This document shows, one piece after another, positions 10,543 through 20,241 of a stretch of DNA of 64,000 nucleotides. The position numbers and the translations under genes are program-made. The notes below the pieces were generated by a model that ran no database searches, had not been told where the DNA came from, and was given only the letters and a program-made list of their open reading frames with translations. Each line of letters starts with the position of its first letter. The stretch's first letter is position 1. Source of the stretch: Methylolobus aquaticus (GTDB taxonomy: Bacteria > Pseudomonadota > Gammaproteobacteria > Methylococcales > Methylococcaceae); the NCBI GenBank assembly GCA_004168015.1, contig SEYW01000014.1:47439-111438 (forward strand), in the 5' to 3' direction.

Positions 10543-11844
10543 ATGATCATCACGCCCGACGTTCGCGCCCATGCTCAGGCGCTGCTCGATTTCATCGATG
10601 CGTCGCCCAGCCCCTGGCACGCCGTGGCCGTCATGGCGCGCGCGCTGGAGGCCGCAGGTTTTCGTGAACTGGACGAAGCGCAGACCTGGAGCCTAGCCCC
10701 GGGCGATCGGCACTATGTCATTCGCGGAGGTTCGTCGCTGGTGGCTTTCGTTGCCGGTGTGCAGCCGGTCGAGGAAGCCGGTTTCCGGATCGTCGGTGCG
10801 CACACGGATTCTCCGGGGCTGCGCGTCAAGCCGCGACCGGCCGATACCGCCGGCCGCTTGATCCGGGTCGGTGTCGAAGTGTACGGCGGTCCCATCCTCG
10901 CGACCTTCGCCGATCGGGATCTGGGCCTGGCGGGGCGCGTGAGCCTGAGGAGCGCCCAGGGCGTGGAGACGCGCCTGGTGCTGATGGACCGACCTTTGCT
11001 GCGCCTGCCGAACCTGGCGATACACATGAACCGCAAGGTCAACGAGGACGGCCTGAAGTTCAACCGGCAGACCGAACTGCCGCTGCTGCTGACGAGTGCC
11101 GGCGATGCGCCGGCAGATGACGTCTTTCTGCGTCTGCTCGGCGCTGCCGCTGGCTGCAGCGGGGGCGACATCCTCGGTCTTGAGCTCAATGCGTTCGACA
11201 CCCAGCGCGGTGCGTTCTGGGGAGCGAATGAGGAGTTCATCGCGAACAGCCAGCTCGACAACCTCGCCTCGTGCCATGCCGGCTTCGTCGCGTTGATGGG
11301 CGCCGCACCGTCGCCCGTGACCTGTGTCGGAGCTTTCTTCGATCACGAGGAGATCGGCAGCGAAAGCGCGAAGGGCGCTGCCGGCAGCCTGTTGTCCGAC
11401 GTGCTGGAGCGCATCGTCCAGGCCGGCGGCGGCAGCCGCGAGGGCTTGCGGCGTGGTCTGGCGCGGAGTCTGATGCTCAGCGCGGACATGGCGCACGCAT
11501 TCCAGCCGAATTTCCCCGGCGCCTACGAACCGGGGCACCTGGTTGCCGTCAATGCCGGGCCCGTCATCAAGAGCAACGTCAATCAGCGCTACGCGACCGA
11601 TGGCGTTGGCGCGGCGCGGTTCGCGCGCCTGTGCGAACGCGCCGAGGTGCCCTATCAGATGTACTGCCATCGCAGCGACCTCGCCTGCGGGAGCACGATC
11701 GGCCCCATGACGGCGGCGCGCCTGGGGCTGGATGTGATCGACGTCGGCAACCCGATGTGGGCGATGCACAGTATTCGGGAGAGTGCGGGCGTCCTGGACC
11801 ATGCCTACCTGCTGCGCATGCTGCACGAATTCTTTGCCGGCTGA
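10543..11844 (+). CDS. apeB: M18-family aminopeptidase
   Basis: This 433-residue cytosolic metallopeptidase removes N-terminal residues, typically acidic ones in this family, and uses two zinc ions. GAHTDSPGLRVKP near residue 85 carries the first His-x-Asp metal ligands. Further ligands lie in DHEEIGSES and in GNPMWAMHSIRES near the C-terminus. CHRSDLACGSTIGP is the family's substrate-site segment. Length and motif order match bacterial ApeB. The gene stands alone, with large gaps on both sides. Confidence 0.95.
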   Translation: MIITPDVRAHAQALLDFIDASPSPWHAVAVMARALEAAGFRELDEAQTWSLAPGDRHYVIRGGSSLVAFVAGVQPVEEAGFRIVGAHTDSPGLRVKPRPADTAGRLIRVGVEVYGGPILATFADRDLGLAGRVSLRSAQGVETRLVLMDRPLLRLPNLAIHMNRKVNEDGLKFNRQTELPLLLTSAGDAPADDVFLRLLGAAAGCSGGDILGLELNAFDTQRGAFWGANEEFIANSQLDNLASCHAGFVALMGAAPSPVTCVGAFFDHEEIGSESAKGAAGSLLSDVLERIVQAGGGSREGLRRGLARSLMLSADMAHAFQPNFPGAYEPGHLVAVNAGPVIKSNVNQRYATDGVGAARFARLCERAEVPYQMYCHRSDLACGSTIGPMTAARLGLDVIDVGNPMWAMHSIRESAGVLDHAYLLRMLHEFFAG

Positions 11845-11913
11845 TGCGCCGCCGTAACCATTCACCCCCCCTCTGCTGGGTAGTGGGAGAGCGGGTCGGG
11901 AGGGCGAGACCGG

Positions 11914-11933
11914 CTGCGGGAGGGAACCCGCAG
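11914..11933 (+). terminator. Weak hairpin after apeB
   Basis: CTGCGGG at 11914-11920 pairs perfectly with CCCGCAG at 11927-11933 across a six-base loop, 70 bases after the apeB stop. There is no U tract, so a factor-independent terminator is doubtful. Confidence 0.25.
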
Positions 11934-12029
11934 GCTAGCCTCCAGGGACGGATTCACGGCGTGTCTCGGGTTCCCCGCCCGCTTCCGCGAGGGGGAGACC
12001 TGAACCGTTACTGCGCCGCCGGGCCATTC

Positions 12030-12058
12030 TTGACAACTTTACCGGGCGGGCGCATCGT
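12030..12058 (+). promoter_or_regulatory. Possible promoter of the glycan operon
   Basis: A perfect TTGACA (12030-12035) is followed 17 bases later by CATCGT (12053-12058), a poor -10. It lies 40 bases upstream of the first glycosyltransferase gene in the only sizeable gap before the operon, so position supports it more than sequence does. Confidence 0.3.
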
Positions 12059-12097
12059 TCCTAAGCCCACGAGGCACCCTCTCCATCTCCACGCCTG

Positions 12098-13318
12098 TTG
12101 CACGCATTGATTCAGGACGAACCACACACAGCCCCGACACCGGTGGTGCTGTTCATTCCCAGCTACGGCGATGGCGGTGTCGAACGCAACTTCGTGTTTC
12201 TGGCCAATGGCCTCGCGAATGCCGGGTATCCCGTCACGCTGATGGCCAGCGCCGACCGCTGCGTGTTTCTGGAACAGTTGCACCCCAAGGTCGAGCTGTG
12301 CCGCCTTGCGGGCGCAAGTGAGAGCGATCTGGCAGCCGAGCTGCTGGCCTTCCTGACCGGTCAACCGCCCGCGGTCGTGATGACGGGCCAGCATCGTGAT
12401 GACTGCATCGCGATGACCGCCAAACGCCAACTCGATCGAGGCGGCCACCGTTTTTTCATCAGCGTCGGGACGCCCTTGTCGCAACAGGCGCGCGAAAGCC
12501 ATCCGTTCTGGCCCAAGCGCTGGTGGTATCGCCGTCGTCTGCAAGCCCTTTTTTCCCGCTGTGACGGCCTCATCGCCAACGCGCAGGGCGTCGCACGGGA
12601 CCTGACCGCATTTCTCGGCGTTACGCCGTCCCGCATCGCCGTCGCCCCGAACCCGGCCGTGCCGCCGGATATCCTCACGCGGGCCGCGGCGCCGGTGGGC
12701 CATCCCTGGTTATCCGATACGGCGATACCGGTGGTCATGGCCGCCGGGCGCCTGAGCCGCGTCAAGGACTTTCCAACGCTGCTGGAGGCTTTCGCGCGGC
12801 TGTGTGCCATGCGCCGGTGTCGTTTGATGATCCTGGGGCAGGGGCGACAGCGGCGGAAGCTGGAGCGACTCGCGCGGACGCTGGGCGTGGCCTCCGACGT
12901 CGAGTTCACCGGTTTCGTGGACAATCCCTATGCCTATCTGGCCCGGGCGTCGGTGTTCGTCGTGTCGTCGTTGAGGGAAGGCGGGCCGAACGTTCTGATC
13001 GAAGCCCTGGCCTGCGGGACTCCGGTGGTCGCAACCGACTGCCCATACGGCCCGCGCGAGATCCTGGAAGGCGGGCGCTGGGGAGCACTGGTCCCGGTGG
13101 GCGATGCGCCGGCGCTGGCGGAGGCGATCGACGCCGCCCTGTGCGACCCGCTGCCGGGTGCGGCGTTAAAGCGGGCGGCCGAACGTTACTCGGTCGAGCA
13201 AAGCACCCGCAGCTATCTGCAGGCATTCGGCCTCCTGCCACCGTCGAACCCGGCAGTTCCCGCCGCCGATACTTCGCTGCCAAACTGGGTTGCCAATGCC
13301 GGCGGAGCGGTCCGATGA
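12098..13318 (+). CDS. GT4-family glycosyltransferase, first gene of glycan operon
   Basis: This GT-B glycosyltransferase of up to 406 residues begins its fold at VVLFIPSYGDGGVERNFVFLANGLANAG. The donor site contains SLREGGPNVLIEALACGTPVVATDCPYGPREIL with an intact E-x7-E motif. That pattern is common in enzymes adding sugars to O-antigen, capsule or LPS core. The start is uncertain: there is no ATG, and I list the TTG at 12098, though a GTG at 12143 directly before the first strand is possible. Its stop overlaps the ATG of the next glycosyltransferase by four bases. The two proteins are paralogous, with the same TDCP.GPREIL segment. Confidence 0.88.
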   Translation: MHALIQDEPHTAPTPVVLFIPSYGDGGVERNFVFLANGLANAGYPVTLMASADRCVFLEQLHPKVELCRLAGASESDLAAELLAFLTGQPPAVVMTGQHRDDCIAMTAKRQLDRGGHRFFISVGTPLSQQARESHPFWPKRWWYRRRLQALFSRCDGLIANAQGVARDLTAFLGVTPSRIAVAPNPAVPPDILTRAAAPVGHPWLSDTAIPVVMAAGRLSRVKDFPTLLEAFARLCAMRRCRLMILGQGRQRRKLERLARTLGVASDVEFTGFVDNPYAYLARASVFVVSSLREGGPNVLIEALACGTPVVATDCPYGPREILEGGRWGALVPVGDAPALAEAIDAALCDPLPGAALKRAAERYSVEQSTRSYLQAFGLLPPSNPAVPAADTSLPNWVANAGGAVR

Positions 13319-14439
13319 GCGTGCCGGAGCCGCGGAAGCTGGCCGTGTTCATTTCGTTTTCCGGGACCGGCGGTGTCGAGCGGATGGTCCTGAATCTGTT
13401 GCCCGATATCGTGAACGCCGGTGTCAAGGTCGATCTGCTGGCCATCGAGCGGTATCCGACGCCCGAACTCAAGAAGCTGGGTGACTACGGTGTGCGTCGT
13501 ATCGATCTCAACGTGCGCCATTCCTCACTGGCGGTGCCGGCCTTGATGCGCTACCTGCGGACCAGCCGGCCGGCTGCTCTGCTGGCGGCGAAGGATCGCG
13601 CGATCCGTGCCGCCGTGGTGGCCCGCAAGCTCAGCGGTGAACGCGAGCGTGTGCGCTTGGTCGGGCGCCTCGGCACGCATCTTTCCGCGGCCCTGGAACG
13701 CAAGCCGGCGCCGTTGCGCTGGTTCCGCACCGGGCCGATGCGGCTGATTTACCAGGGCGTGGACTGTGTCGTGGCGAACTCGGAGGGTGTGGCCGAGGAC
13801 ACGCGCCGACTGACGCGGTTGCCCGATGAGCGCGTGATCGTGATCCGCAATCCCGTCGTGACTCCGGCGCTGGACGTACTGGCGCAGGAGCCGGTCATGC
13901 ATCCGTGGTTTCACACCGGGGCCCCGCCAGTGATCCTGGGCGCCGGCCGGCTCACCGTTCAGAAGGATTTTTCGACGCTGATCCGCGCATTTGCCCGGGT
14001 TCGGGTGCGGCGCCCTTGTCGTCTGGTGATCCTGGGGCAGGGAGGGCTGCGGTCGGAGCTGGAGGCGCTGGTTCAATCGCTGGGTGTCGGTGATGACGTG
14101 TGGATGCCCGGGCATGTGACGAATCCCTACGCCTTCATGGCCAAGGCCGCGGTGTTTGCGTTGTCCTCCGCCTGGGAAGGGAGCCCCAACGTGCTGACCG
14201 AGGCGCTGGCCGTGGGCACGCCCTCGGTGGCGACCGACTGCCCCAGCGGTCCGCGCGAGATTCTGCGCGGAGGAGAGTTCGGACGCCTGGTGCCGGTCGG
14301 CGATGCGGCGGCGCTGGCGGATGCCATCCTCACGACGCTGGACCGGCCCTTGCCGGGCCCGGTGCTGCGCCAGGCGGTTGCCGAATACTCCTGTCACGTC
14401 AGCGCCCGACGCTATCTCGAAGCCTTACATCTGATCTAG
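13315..14439 (+). CDS. GT4-family glycosyltransferase, second gene of glycan operon
   Basis: This 374-residue paralogue of the preceding gene starts LAVFISFSGTGGVERMVLNLLPDIVNAG. It has the donor motif SAWEGSPNVLTEALAVGTPSVATDCPSGPREIL with both glutamates. The ATG at 13315 overlaps the upstream stop (ATGA), and GGAG lies seven bases before it, so translation is probably coupled. The pair may add consecutive, similar sugars to one surface glycan. Donor and acceptor cannot be read from sequence. Confidence 0.92.
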   Translation: MSVPEPRKLAVFISFSGTGGVERMVLNLLPDIVNAGVKVDLLAIERYPTPELKKLGDYGVRRIDLNVRHSSLAVPALMRYLRTSRPAALLAAKDRAIRAAVVARKLSGERERVRLVGRLGTHLSAALERKPAPLRWFRTGPMRLIYQGVDCVVANSEGVAEDTRRLTRLPDERVIVIRNPVVTPALDVLAQEPVMHPWFHTGAPPVILGAGRLTVQKDFSTLIRAFARVRVRRPCRLVILGQGGLRSELEALVQSLGVGDDVWMPGHVTNPYAFMAKAAVFALSSAWEGSPNVLTEALAVGTPSVATDCPSGPREILRGGEFGRLVPVGDAAALADAILTTLDRPLPGPVLRQAVAEYSCHVSARRYLEALHLI

Positions 14440-14458
14440 CGTCCTGACCCACGGTGCC

Positions 14459-15145
14459 ATGCTGCTATCTCTTCGCTACCGATTCCTGTTCGTGCATATC
14501 GCCAAGACCGGCGGCACCAGCGTGCGCGACTCGCTCGGCTGGTATAAGTGGACCGATCCCTACCGGTTCCCGCAATTCCTGTGCAGCAAGCTCAGCGGGC
14601 TTACCGGGCATCGGATCGGCGCCAAGTTCCCGCGCCACGCGAAAGCCATCGCCGCGCAGGAGATGCTGCCCCGCGAGGTCTACGAGCAGTTGTTCAAGTT
14701 CGCCTTCGTGCGGAATCCATGGGATCTCCAGGTCAGCTCCTACCATCACATCCGCCGTGAGCGGCCCGACCTGATGACGGGCATTCCCGACTTCGCGGCT
14801 TTCCTGCGCTGGAAGTTCGATCCGCAGCGCCCCCCGCAATATCATGCCGACATGTCGACCGTGGTCCAGAGCGACTACCTGATCGACCTGCATGGCTCCC
14901 TGATCGTGGATTACGTGGGGCGCTACGAGCATCTGGTCGAGGATTTCGAAACGGCTTGCCGCAAGATAGGAATACGCGCGCCAAAACTCCGTCACAGCCG
15001 CCGCGCGACGGACCGGACCCGCGATTACCGCAGCTATTACGACGACGCCTCGGCAGCCCTGATCGCCGAACATTACCAGGCCGATTGCGAGCGCTTCGGC
15101 TACCGCTTCGATGATCCTTCGGTCTGCCTGCTGACGGGGGAATAG
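14459..15145 (+). CDS. Sulfotransferase-family protein in glycan operon
   Basis: This 228-residue protein has the PAPS-binding loop FLFVHIAKTGGTSVRDSL at residues 9-26 and the 3'-phosphate site KFAFVRNPWDLQVSSYHH near 78-95. These place it in the carbohydrate sulfotransferase family (sulfotransfer_2 type), different from the Stf0 enzyme at 7.1 kb. It sits 19 bases after a glycosyltransferase and 42 bases before a GT9 enzyme, so the likely acceptor is the glycan made by this operon. No membrane anchor is visible, suggesting a cytoplasmic reaction on a lipid-linked or nucleotide-linked intermediate. Confidence 0.82.
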   Translation: MLLSLRYRFLFVHIAKTGGTSVRDSLGWYKWTDPYRFPQFLCSKLSGLTGHRIGAKFPRHAKAIAAQEMLPREVYEQLFKFAFVRNPWDLQVSSYHHIRRERPDLMTGIPDFAAFLRWKFDPQRPPQYHADMSTVVQSDYLIDLHGSLIVDYVGRYEHLVEDFETACRKIGIRAPKLRHSRRATDRTRDYRSYYDDASAALIAEHYQADCERFGYRFDDPSVCLLTGE

Positions 15146-15187
15146 CGTGACCCTTTCGGCTGGTGTGCCGCAGCCCATGCGGTGGTC

Positions 15188-16291
15188 ATGAGCAAGCGGC
15201 GCCCGTCGCCGCCTGTGCCCGATAGCATTCTGATCATCCGGCTCAGTGCGATCGGCGACATCATCATGGCCTCCGGCGTGATTCCGTGTCTGCGCGCCGC
15301 TTTTCCCGCGGCGCGCATTGCCTGGTTGACCGAGGCCGGCAACGAGGCTTTGCTGCAGGCCAATCCGCGCCTCGACCGGGTCTTCGTCTGGCCGCGCCGA
15401 CGCTGGCGTGAAGACTGGAAGGTGGGCCGCCGCCGGGCCGTCTGGCGGGAATTCCATCAGCTCCGACAGGAGTTGAGGGGTCAGCGCTTCGACTGGATCC
15501 TCGACTTGCAGGGCTTGCTGAAGAGTGCGCTGTGGGCGCGGCTGGCTGGCGGCCGCCGCCGCATCGGGCTCGGCTCGAAGGAGGGTTCGCAGTGGTTGAT
15601 GACCGAGGTCGTCGACCGGCCGACCGAGAGCCCGCTGATCGGCAAGGAATACCGTCATCTGATGAACGTCCTGGCCGCCGCGCCGGAACGATTCGCGATG
15701 GACATGGCGGTGTCGGCCGAGGCCGATCGCCACGCCTCCACGTTGTTGCACGGGTCCGGTGTCGTGGGACCGTTCGCGGTGTTCTGCCCGTTCACGACGC
15801 GGCCGCAGAAACACTGGTTCGACGAGCGTTGGGTGGAACTGGCGGTGCGAACACGCCGGGAGGCGGGCCTGGTGCCAGTGCTCGTTGGGGGGGCGGGCGA
15901 CCGGGAGCGCGCCGCAGCGATCGTGCAGTCCAGCGTTGGCGCTGCAGTCAACCTGTGCGGCCGGACCCGGCTGGACGAGTGCGCCGCGGTGATCCGGAGG
16001 GCTGCGCTGGTGGTCGGCGTCGACACCGGAATGACGCATATGGGCATCGCGATGGGTCGGCCGAGCGTGACGCTGCTCGGTTCGACCGACCCGTATTTCG
16101 AGACCGGCACCGCCCATGGTCGGGTGCTCTATCACCGGCTGCCCTGCTATCCCTGCTACCGCCGGCCGACCTGCGGGGGTGAATTCACCTGTATGCGGAT
16201 GCATACCGTCGAAGGCGTGTTCGACACGATGCAAGCGCTGCTGGCAGGGGCCGAGGCCGTTCCAACCGATCGTCAGGAGGGCAAGAGCTAA
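15188..16291 (+). CDS. GT9-family glycosyltransferase (heptosyltransferase-like)
   Basis: This 367-residue protein resembles ADP-heptose:LPS heptosyltransferases. ILIIRLSAIGDIIMASGVIPCLRAAFP opens the first Rossmann domain. FCPFTTRPQKHWFDERWVELA and VVGVDTGMTHMGIAMGRPSVTLLGSTDP form the donor site. Such enzymes usually build the inner core of lipopolysaccharide. A C-terminal cysteine cluster (LPCYPCYRRPTCGGEFTC) is typical of the family. I chose ATG at 15188; a GTG two codons earlier is also possible. Its stop codon abuts the asparagine synthase start with no gap. Confidence 0.9.
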   Translation: MSKRRPSPPVPDSILIIRLSAIGDIIMASGVIPCLRAAFPAARIAWLTEAGNEALLQANPRLDRVFVWPRRRWREDWKVGRRRAVWREFHQLRQELRGQRFDWILDLQGLLKSALWARLAGGRRRIGLGSKEGSQWLMTEVVDRPTESPLIGKEYRHLMNVLAAAPERFAMDMAVSAEADRHASTLLHGSGVVGPFAVFCPFTTRPQKHWFDERWVELAVRTRREAGLVPVLVGGAGDRERAAAIVQSSVGAAVNLCGRTRLDECAAVIRRAALVVGVDTGMTHMGIAMGRPSVTLLGSTDPYFETGTAHGRVLYHRLPCYPCYRRPTCGGEFTCMRMHTVEGVFDTMQALLAGAEAVPTDRQEGKS

Positions 16292-18109
16292 GTGTGCGGA
16301 ATAGCGGGAATCGTGCTGCGAGGTGCGGGGGTAACCGAGAACATGCTCGAGCCGATGGCGCAGCAGATGCGCCATCGCGGGCCCGACGGCTTCGGCTTTT
16401 TCACACACGAGGGTTTCGGCTTGGTGCACACGCGCCTGTCGATCATCGACCTGAGCGGCGGACGTCAACCGATTCTCGGCGACGATGGCCAACTCGCCGT
16501 CGTTGCGAACGGCGAGATCTACAACTACATCGAACTGCGCGACGAACTGGAACAGTCCGGTCGGCGCTTCGCCACACATTCCGACAGCGAGACCATTCTG
16601 CATGCCTACGCGGAGGACCCGGTCGACTTCGTCGCACGCCTGCACGGCATGTTTGCGTTCGCACTGGTCGACGCTCAGCGGCGGAAACTGGTCCTGGGTC
16701 GTGACCGGCTCGGCATCAAGCCGCTGTTCTACGCGGTCCTTCCCGACCGCGTGCTGTTCGGTTCCGAACTGAAGGCCATCCTGCCTTTACTGCCGGCTGC
16801 CCCGGCGATCGCTCCCGAGGCGCTGTCCGAATTCCTGCACGACCACTGTGCGATCGGCGAGCAGACGATCTTTCAGGGAATTCGGCGCGTCGCGCCGGGT
16901 GAAATCATCGAGATCGATGCCGACTTGCGAATCCGTCGCCGGACCTACTGGTCGGCGCTCAGCGTCAGGCCACGCGCGATCGATTTCACCGAAGCCGATG
17001 CGGAGTTCGAGGCGCTGTTCGAGCAGGTGATGCGCGAGCATGTTCGCTCCGACGTGCCCTATGGCCTGTTCCTGTCCGGCGGCAACGACTCGGCGATCCT
17101 GCTGGCCATGCTGAGCCGCTTCCAGAGCCAGCCGGTACGGACCTTTTCGATCGGCTACCGCGACGCCGCGATGAAGGACGAACTGGACGACGCCGAGCGG
17201 ATCGCCGCCGTATTCGGCAGTCAGCATTCGTCCCTGCGGGTCGACCGTTCCGCACTGTTCCGACGCATCCCGCATACCATCTGGGCCGCCGACGACTTGA
17301 TGCGCGACTATGCCAGTCTGCCGACTTCGGCTCTGTCGGAGGCGGCCGCGCAGGAACTGAAGGTCGTGTTCAGCGGCGAGGGCGGCGACGAGGTCTTCGC
17401 CGGATACCGCCGCTACCGCCAGCCGGCGCTGGCCTGGTGGTTTCGAAACCTGCTCGCGCCGGGCTCCGGCGGCTTCCGGACCCGCAGCGACTGGTGGCGG
17501 CGGCGCTCGCAGCATCTGCTCGGGCCGCAACTGGCTGCGCTGCGCCCGCGCTTTCGCGACCCCTACATCAGGGCCTGGCAGAGCGCACCGGCCGACTGGA
17601 GCCATTTGACGCATTGCCAGTACACCGATATTGCGACCGATCTGGCCGACAGCCTGCTGGTCAAGGTCGACCGAATGATGATGGGGTTCGGGCTCGAAGG
17701 GCGCGTGCCGTTTCTGGACCATCGCGTCGTCGAGTTCGGTCTGTCGCTGCCCGACGCGCTGAAGAGCGACGGCCGCGAACCGAAGATCTTCCTGCGCCGC
17801 TGGGCCGAAAAGTACCTGCCCAGGGACCATCTGTACACCAAGAAACGCGGCTTCACGGTGCCGGTCCGCGAATGGCTCAGCGGCCCTTTTCTGGATGGAC
17901 TCGAGCACAAGCTGATGCGCAACGCTGCCGTCCGTGAATGGTTCGAACCCAGCCGCCTGCCGGCATTGTTCGCCGCGCAGCGTCGCAAGGGGAACGCCGG
18001 CCGCGAACTTTTCTGTCTGATGCAGTTTGCGATCTGGCATCGGCTGTTCATCGAGCGGCCCGGAAGCCAGCCCGGTGTCGACGAGGATCCGCTGGACTGG
18101 ATTGCCTGA
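16292..18109 (+). CDS. asnB: Glutamine-hydrolysing asparagine synthase
   Basis: This 605-residue class II glutamine amidotransferase starts at GTG 16292, immediately after the GT9 stop, giving Met-Cys-Gly-Ile with the nucleophilic cysteine at position 2. The glutaminase domain has RHRGPDGFGFF and NGEIYNYIELR. The synthetase domain has the ATP loop LFLSGGNDSAILLAML, with asparagine at the variable position, and the later SGEGGDEVFAGYRRY. In surface-polysaccharide operons, AsnB-like enzymes often amidate a sugar acid or lipid intermediate rather than making free asparagine. Its place as last gene of this glycan operon makes that possible here. Confidence 0.92.
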   Translation: MCGIAGIVLRGAGVTENMLEPMAQQMRHRGPDGFGFFTHEGFGLVHTRLSIIDLSGGRQPILGDDGQLAVVANGEIYNYIELRDELEQSGRRFATHSDSETILHAYAEDPVDFVARLHGMFAFALVDAQRRKLVLGRDRLGIKPLFYAVLPDRVLFGSELKAILPLLPAAPAIAPEALSEFLHDHCAIGEQTIFQGIRRVAPGEIIEIDADLRIRRRTYWSALSVRPRAIDFTEADAEFEALFEQVMREHVRSDVPYGLFLSGGNDSAILLAMLSRFQSQPVRTFSIGYRDAAMKDELDDAERIAAVFGSQHSSLRVDRSALFRRIPHTIWAADDLMRDYASLPTSALSEAAAQELKVVFSGEGGDEVFAGYRRYRQPALAWWFRNLLAPGSGGFRTRSDWWRRRSQHLLGPQLAALRPRFRDPYIRAWQSAPADWSHLTHCQYTDIATDLADSLLVKVDRMMMGFGLEGRVPFLDHRVVEFGLSLPDALKSDGREPKIFLRRWAEKYLPRDHLYTKKRGFTVPVREWLSGPFLDGLEHKLMRNAAVREWFEPSRLPALFAAQRRKGNAGRELFCLMQFAIWHRLFIERPGSQPGVDEDPLDWIA

Positions 18110-18255
18110 CCGGCACTAACGGCTGCCGGCCGCAAGCTGTCCATGGTGCTCGACCGTGCTTTCCTAGATCCATCGTCTCCCCTTCGGCGGCGAACAGGGG
18201 CCGGCGTCGTGCGCTGCCATGGCCAATGCTGGGCTCATTTCCCCCCGAGGTCGCG

Positions 18256-19965
18256 ATGACGGGCAGTTTCGATCGCCTGCTGCTGCTTGCGCGAATCCGA
18301 CTCGGGGCGCGGTTCGGTCGCATACCCTCGCATGGCATGTTGGTCTGGGCCGCGCTGATCGGCATGGGCGGCGGTCTCACGTCAGCCCTTTTCCGCGAGG
18401 CCAATATCGGGTTGAAGTGGCTGTTGACGGGGCAGTCCGGCGATATCGTCGCGATTGCGGAAAGCCTGTCGCCGGGGATGCGACTGTTTATTCCGACCGT
18501 GGGCGGGATCGGCGCCGGCATCGCGCTGGCGGTGGGGGCACGGCTTTTTCGCGGCATGCGAGCGCAAGAGTATCTGGAAGTGATCCGGCTCGGCGACGGG
18601 GTCATCCTGCTGCGGCCGACGCTCGCGCGGCTCGTCTCTTCGCTGTTGTCGATCAGTTCCGGCACGTCGATCGGGCGCGAGGGCGGGATGGTCCAGTTGT
18701 CCGCCCTGATGGCATCGACCGTGGGCCGCCTGTTCCGGGTCTCCAAGCCGCAACTTCGCCTGCTGGTTGCCTGTGGCGGGGCCGCGGGCATCGCCTCCGC
18801 CTATAACGCGCCGCTCGCGGGAGCCCTGTTCATCGCCGAAATCGTGCTCCAGTCGCTCGCGATTGAAGCGCTCGGACCCCTGGTCGTCGCATCGGTAGCG
18901 GCCACGCTGACCATCCGGCACTGGATCGGACTACGGCCCATCTTCACCTCCCCCGAGCTTGCCGCGCCCGCCGACGTCGACGTGCTGCCGGTGCTCGGAC
19001 TCGGTCTCCTCGCCGGTCTGCTCGCACCGGCGCTGCTGGGCTTGCTGGGGGCAGCCACCCGCGCCTTTCAGTGTTCGCGGCTGCCGCTGCCGATCCGTCT
19101 CGGTCTGGGTGGGTTCCTGGTCGGTCTGATGTCGGTGAACACGCCCGAGATCTGGGGCAACGGTCATGCGGCCACGACCGCGCTGCTGGGCGGACAGCTC
19201 GAGGCGGATTTCGTCCTGCATCTGCTGATGCTCAAGGTCCTGGCGACCGCTATCGCCGTCGGTTCGGGCGCCGTGGGCGGGGTTTTCACGCCGACGTTGC
19301 TTATGGGCGCTGCGGCCGGCTGGTTGTACGGTGAGGGTCTGCATCTGGCATTACCCGGGTTGGCAACCCATGCGGTGACCTTTGCCGCGCTCGGCATGGG
19401 AGCCTTGTTGTCGGGCACGACGCACGCGCCGCTGATGGCGATCGTGCTGGTCTTCGAAATGACGCTGGATGCCAATCTCCTGTTCCCACTGATATTGGCG
19501 GCGATGACCGCGCGCTATGTGGCCGCGGCGATCCGGCCGTCGTCCGTTTATGCGCATTCCCTGGGCACGGGACAGGCGCGGCTCCCGTATCTGCTGCATG
19601 TCGAGGACCTGCAGACGCGGCCGGTTGCCACAGTCCGCGACGACGTTTCGGCGGAACAGGTCAGAGAGATCTTCTGCCGGTCTGCCGTCCAGCATGTCTG
19701 GGTCGTCGACGCATCCGGGCGCTACCGGGGAGCGATAGCGCTGCACACGATGAAGCGCTTTCTCGGTCACGACGATCTTCGACACATCAGGGCTGCAGCG
19801 GTTTTCCTGGAAGACGATGTGCCGGCGATGCGCAGCGGCGCGCCGTTGACCGATGCACTCGCCGCTTTCTCGCGAACCGGCGTCGAGCGCCTGCCGGTGG
19901 TGGGAGCGAACGGCGTCCTGCTGGGGGAAATCAGCAAGACCGATGTACTGCTCTCGCTGGCCTGA
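18256..19965 (+). CDS. ClC-family chloride channel/transporter with two CBS domains
   Basis: This 569-residue membrane protein has about ten to twelve helices. ClC features are SISSGTSIGREGGMVQLSALMAS, AYNAPLAGALFIAEIVL and VGSGAVGGVFTPTLLMGAAAGW. The gating glutamate of the GREGP motif is kept, but proline is glycine. After residue ~430 a cytoplasmic tail contains two CBS repeats (VATVRDDVSAEQVREIF and AVFLEDDVPAMRSGAPLTDALAAF), which usually sense adenine nucleotides. The arrangement resembles ClcB-like bacterial proteins. ATG 18256 has GAGG five bases upstream; ATG 18226 is a less likely alternative. Confidence 0.93.
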   Translation: MTGSFDRLLLLARIRLGARFGRIPSHGMLVWAALIGMGGGLTSALFREANIGLKWLLTGQSGDIVAIAESLSPGMRLFIPTVGGIGAGIALAVGARLFRGMRAQEYLEVIRLGDGVILLRPTLARLVSSLLSISSGTSIGREGGMVQLSALMASTVGRLFRVSKPQLRLLVACGGAAGIASAYNAPLAGALFIAEIVLQSLAIEALGPLVVASVAATLTIRHWIGLRPIFTSPELAAPADVDVLPVLGLGLLAGLLAPALLGLLGAATRAFQCSRLPLPIRLGLGGFLVGLMSVNTPEIWGNGHAATTALLGGQLEADFVLHLLMLKVLATAIAVGSGAVGGVFTPTLLMGAAAGWLYGEGLHLALPGLATHAVTFAALGMGALLSGTTHAPLMAIVLVFEMTLDANLLFPLILAAMTARYVAAAIRPSSVYAHSLGTGQARLPYLLHVEDLQTRPVATVRDDVSAEQVREIFCRSAVQHVWVVDASGRYRGAIALHTMKRFLGHDDLRHIRAAAVFLEDDVPAMRSGAPLTDALAAFSRTGVERLPVVGANGVLLGEISKTDVLLSLA

Positions 19966-20241
19966 CCGATCGCACACCCGACGCTGGATGGGCTAAAGCG
20001 ATTGGCACGCGCACGCCGCCTTCCTTCCTTTCTTCCTTGCGCGGCGCCCGCGACCGTGCCGGTTAGTCACGGTAGGCCGGGGGGCGGGTCGACACCATCA
20101 AGGTCATTTCCAGCGGCATCCAACGGGCGACCGGTAGATACCGTGTGCCGCGCGCACGGATGAGGTCTGACGTCTGCCGCCCCGGATTCTGCACGGGGTG
20201 GTAAGCTTTGCCTGACCGATCTCCGTTTTCCGGAAGCGCTC

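Noticed and set aside
14465..16645. A 726-codon open frame on the reverse strand
   Set aside because: It lies antisense to the sulfotransferase, GT9 and asnB genes, which have clear family motifs. Its own product shows no recognisable domain. High GC content makes long antisense frames common here.
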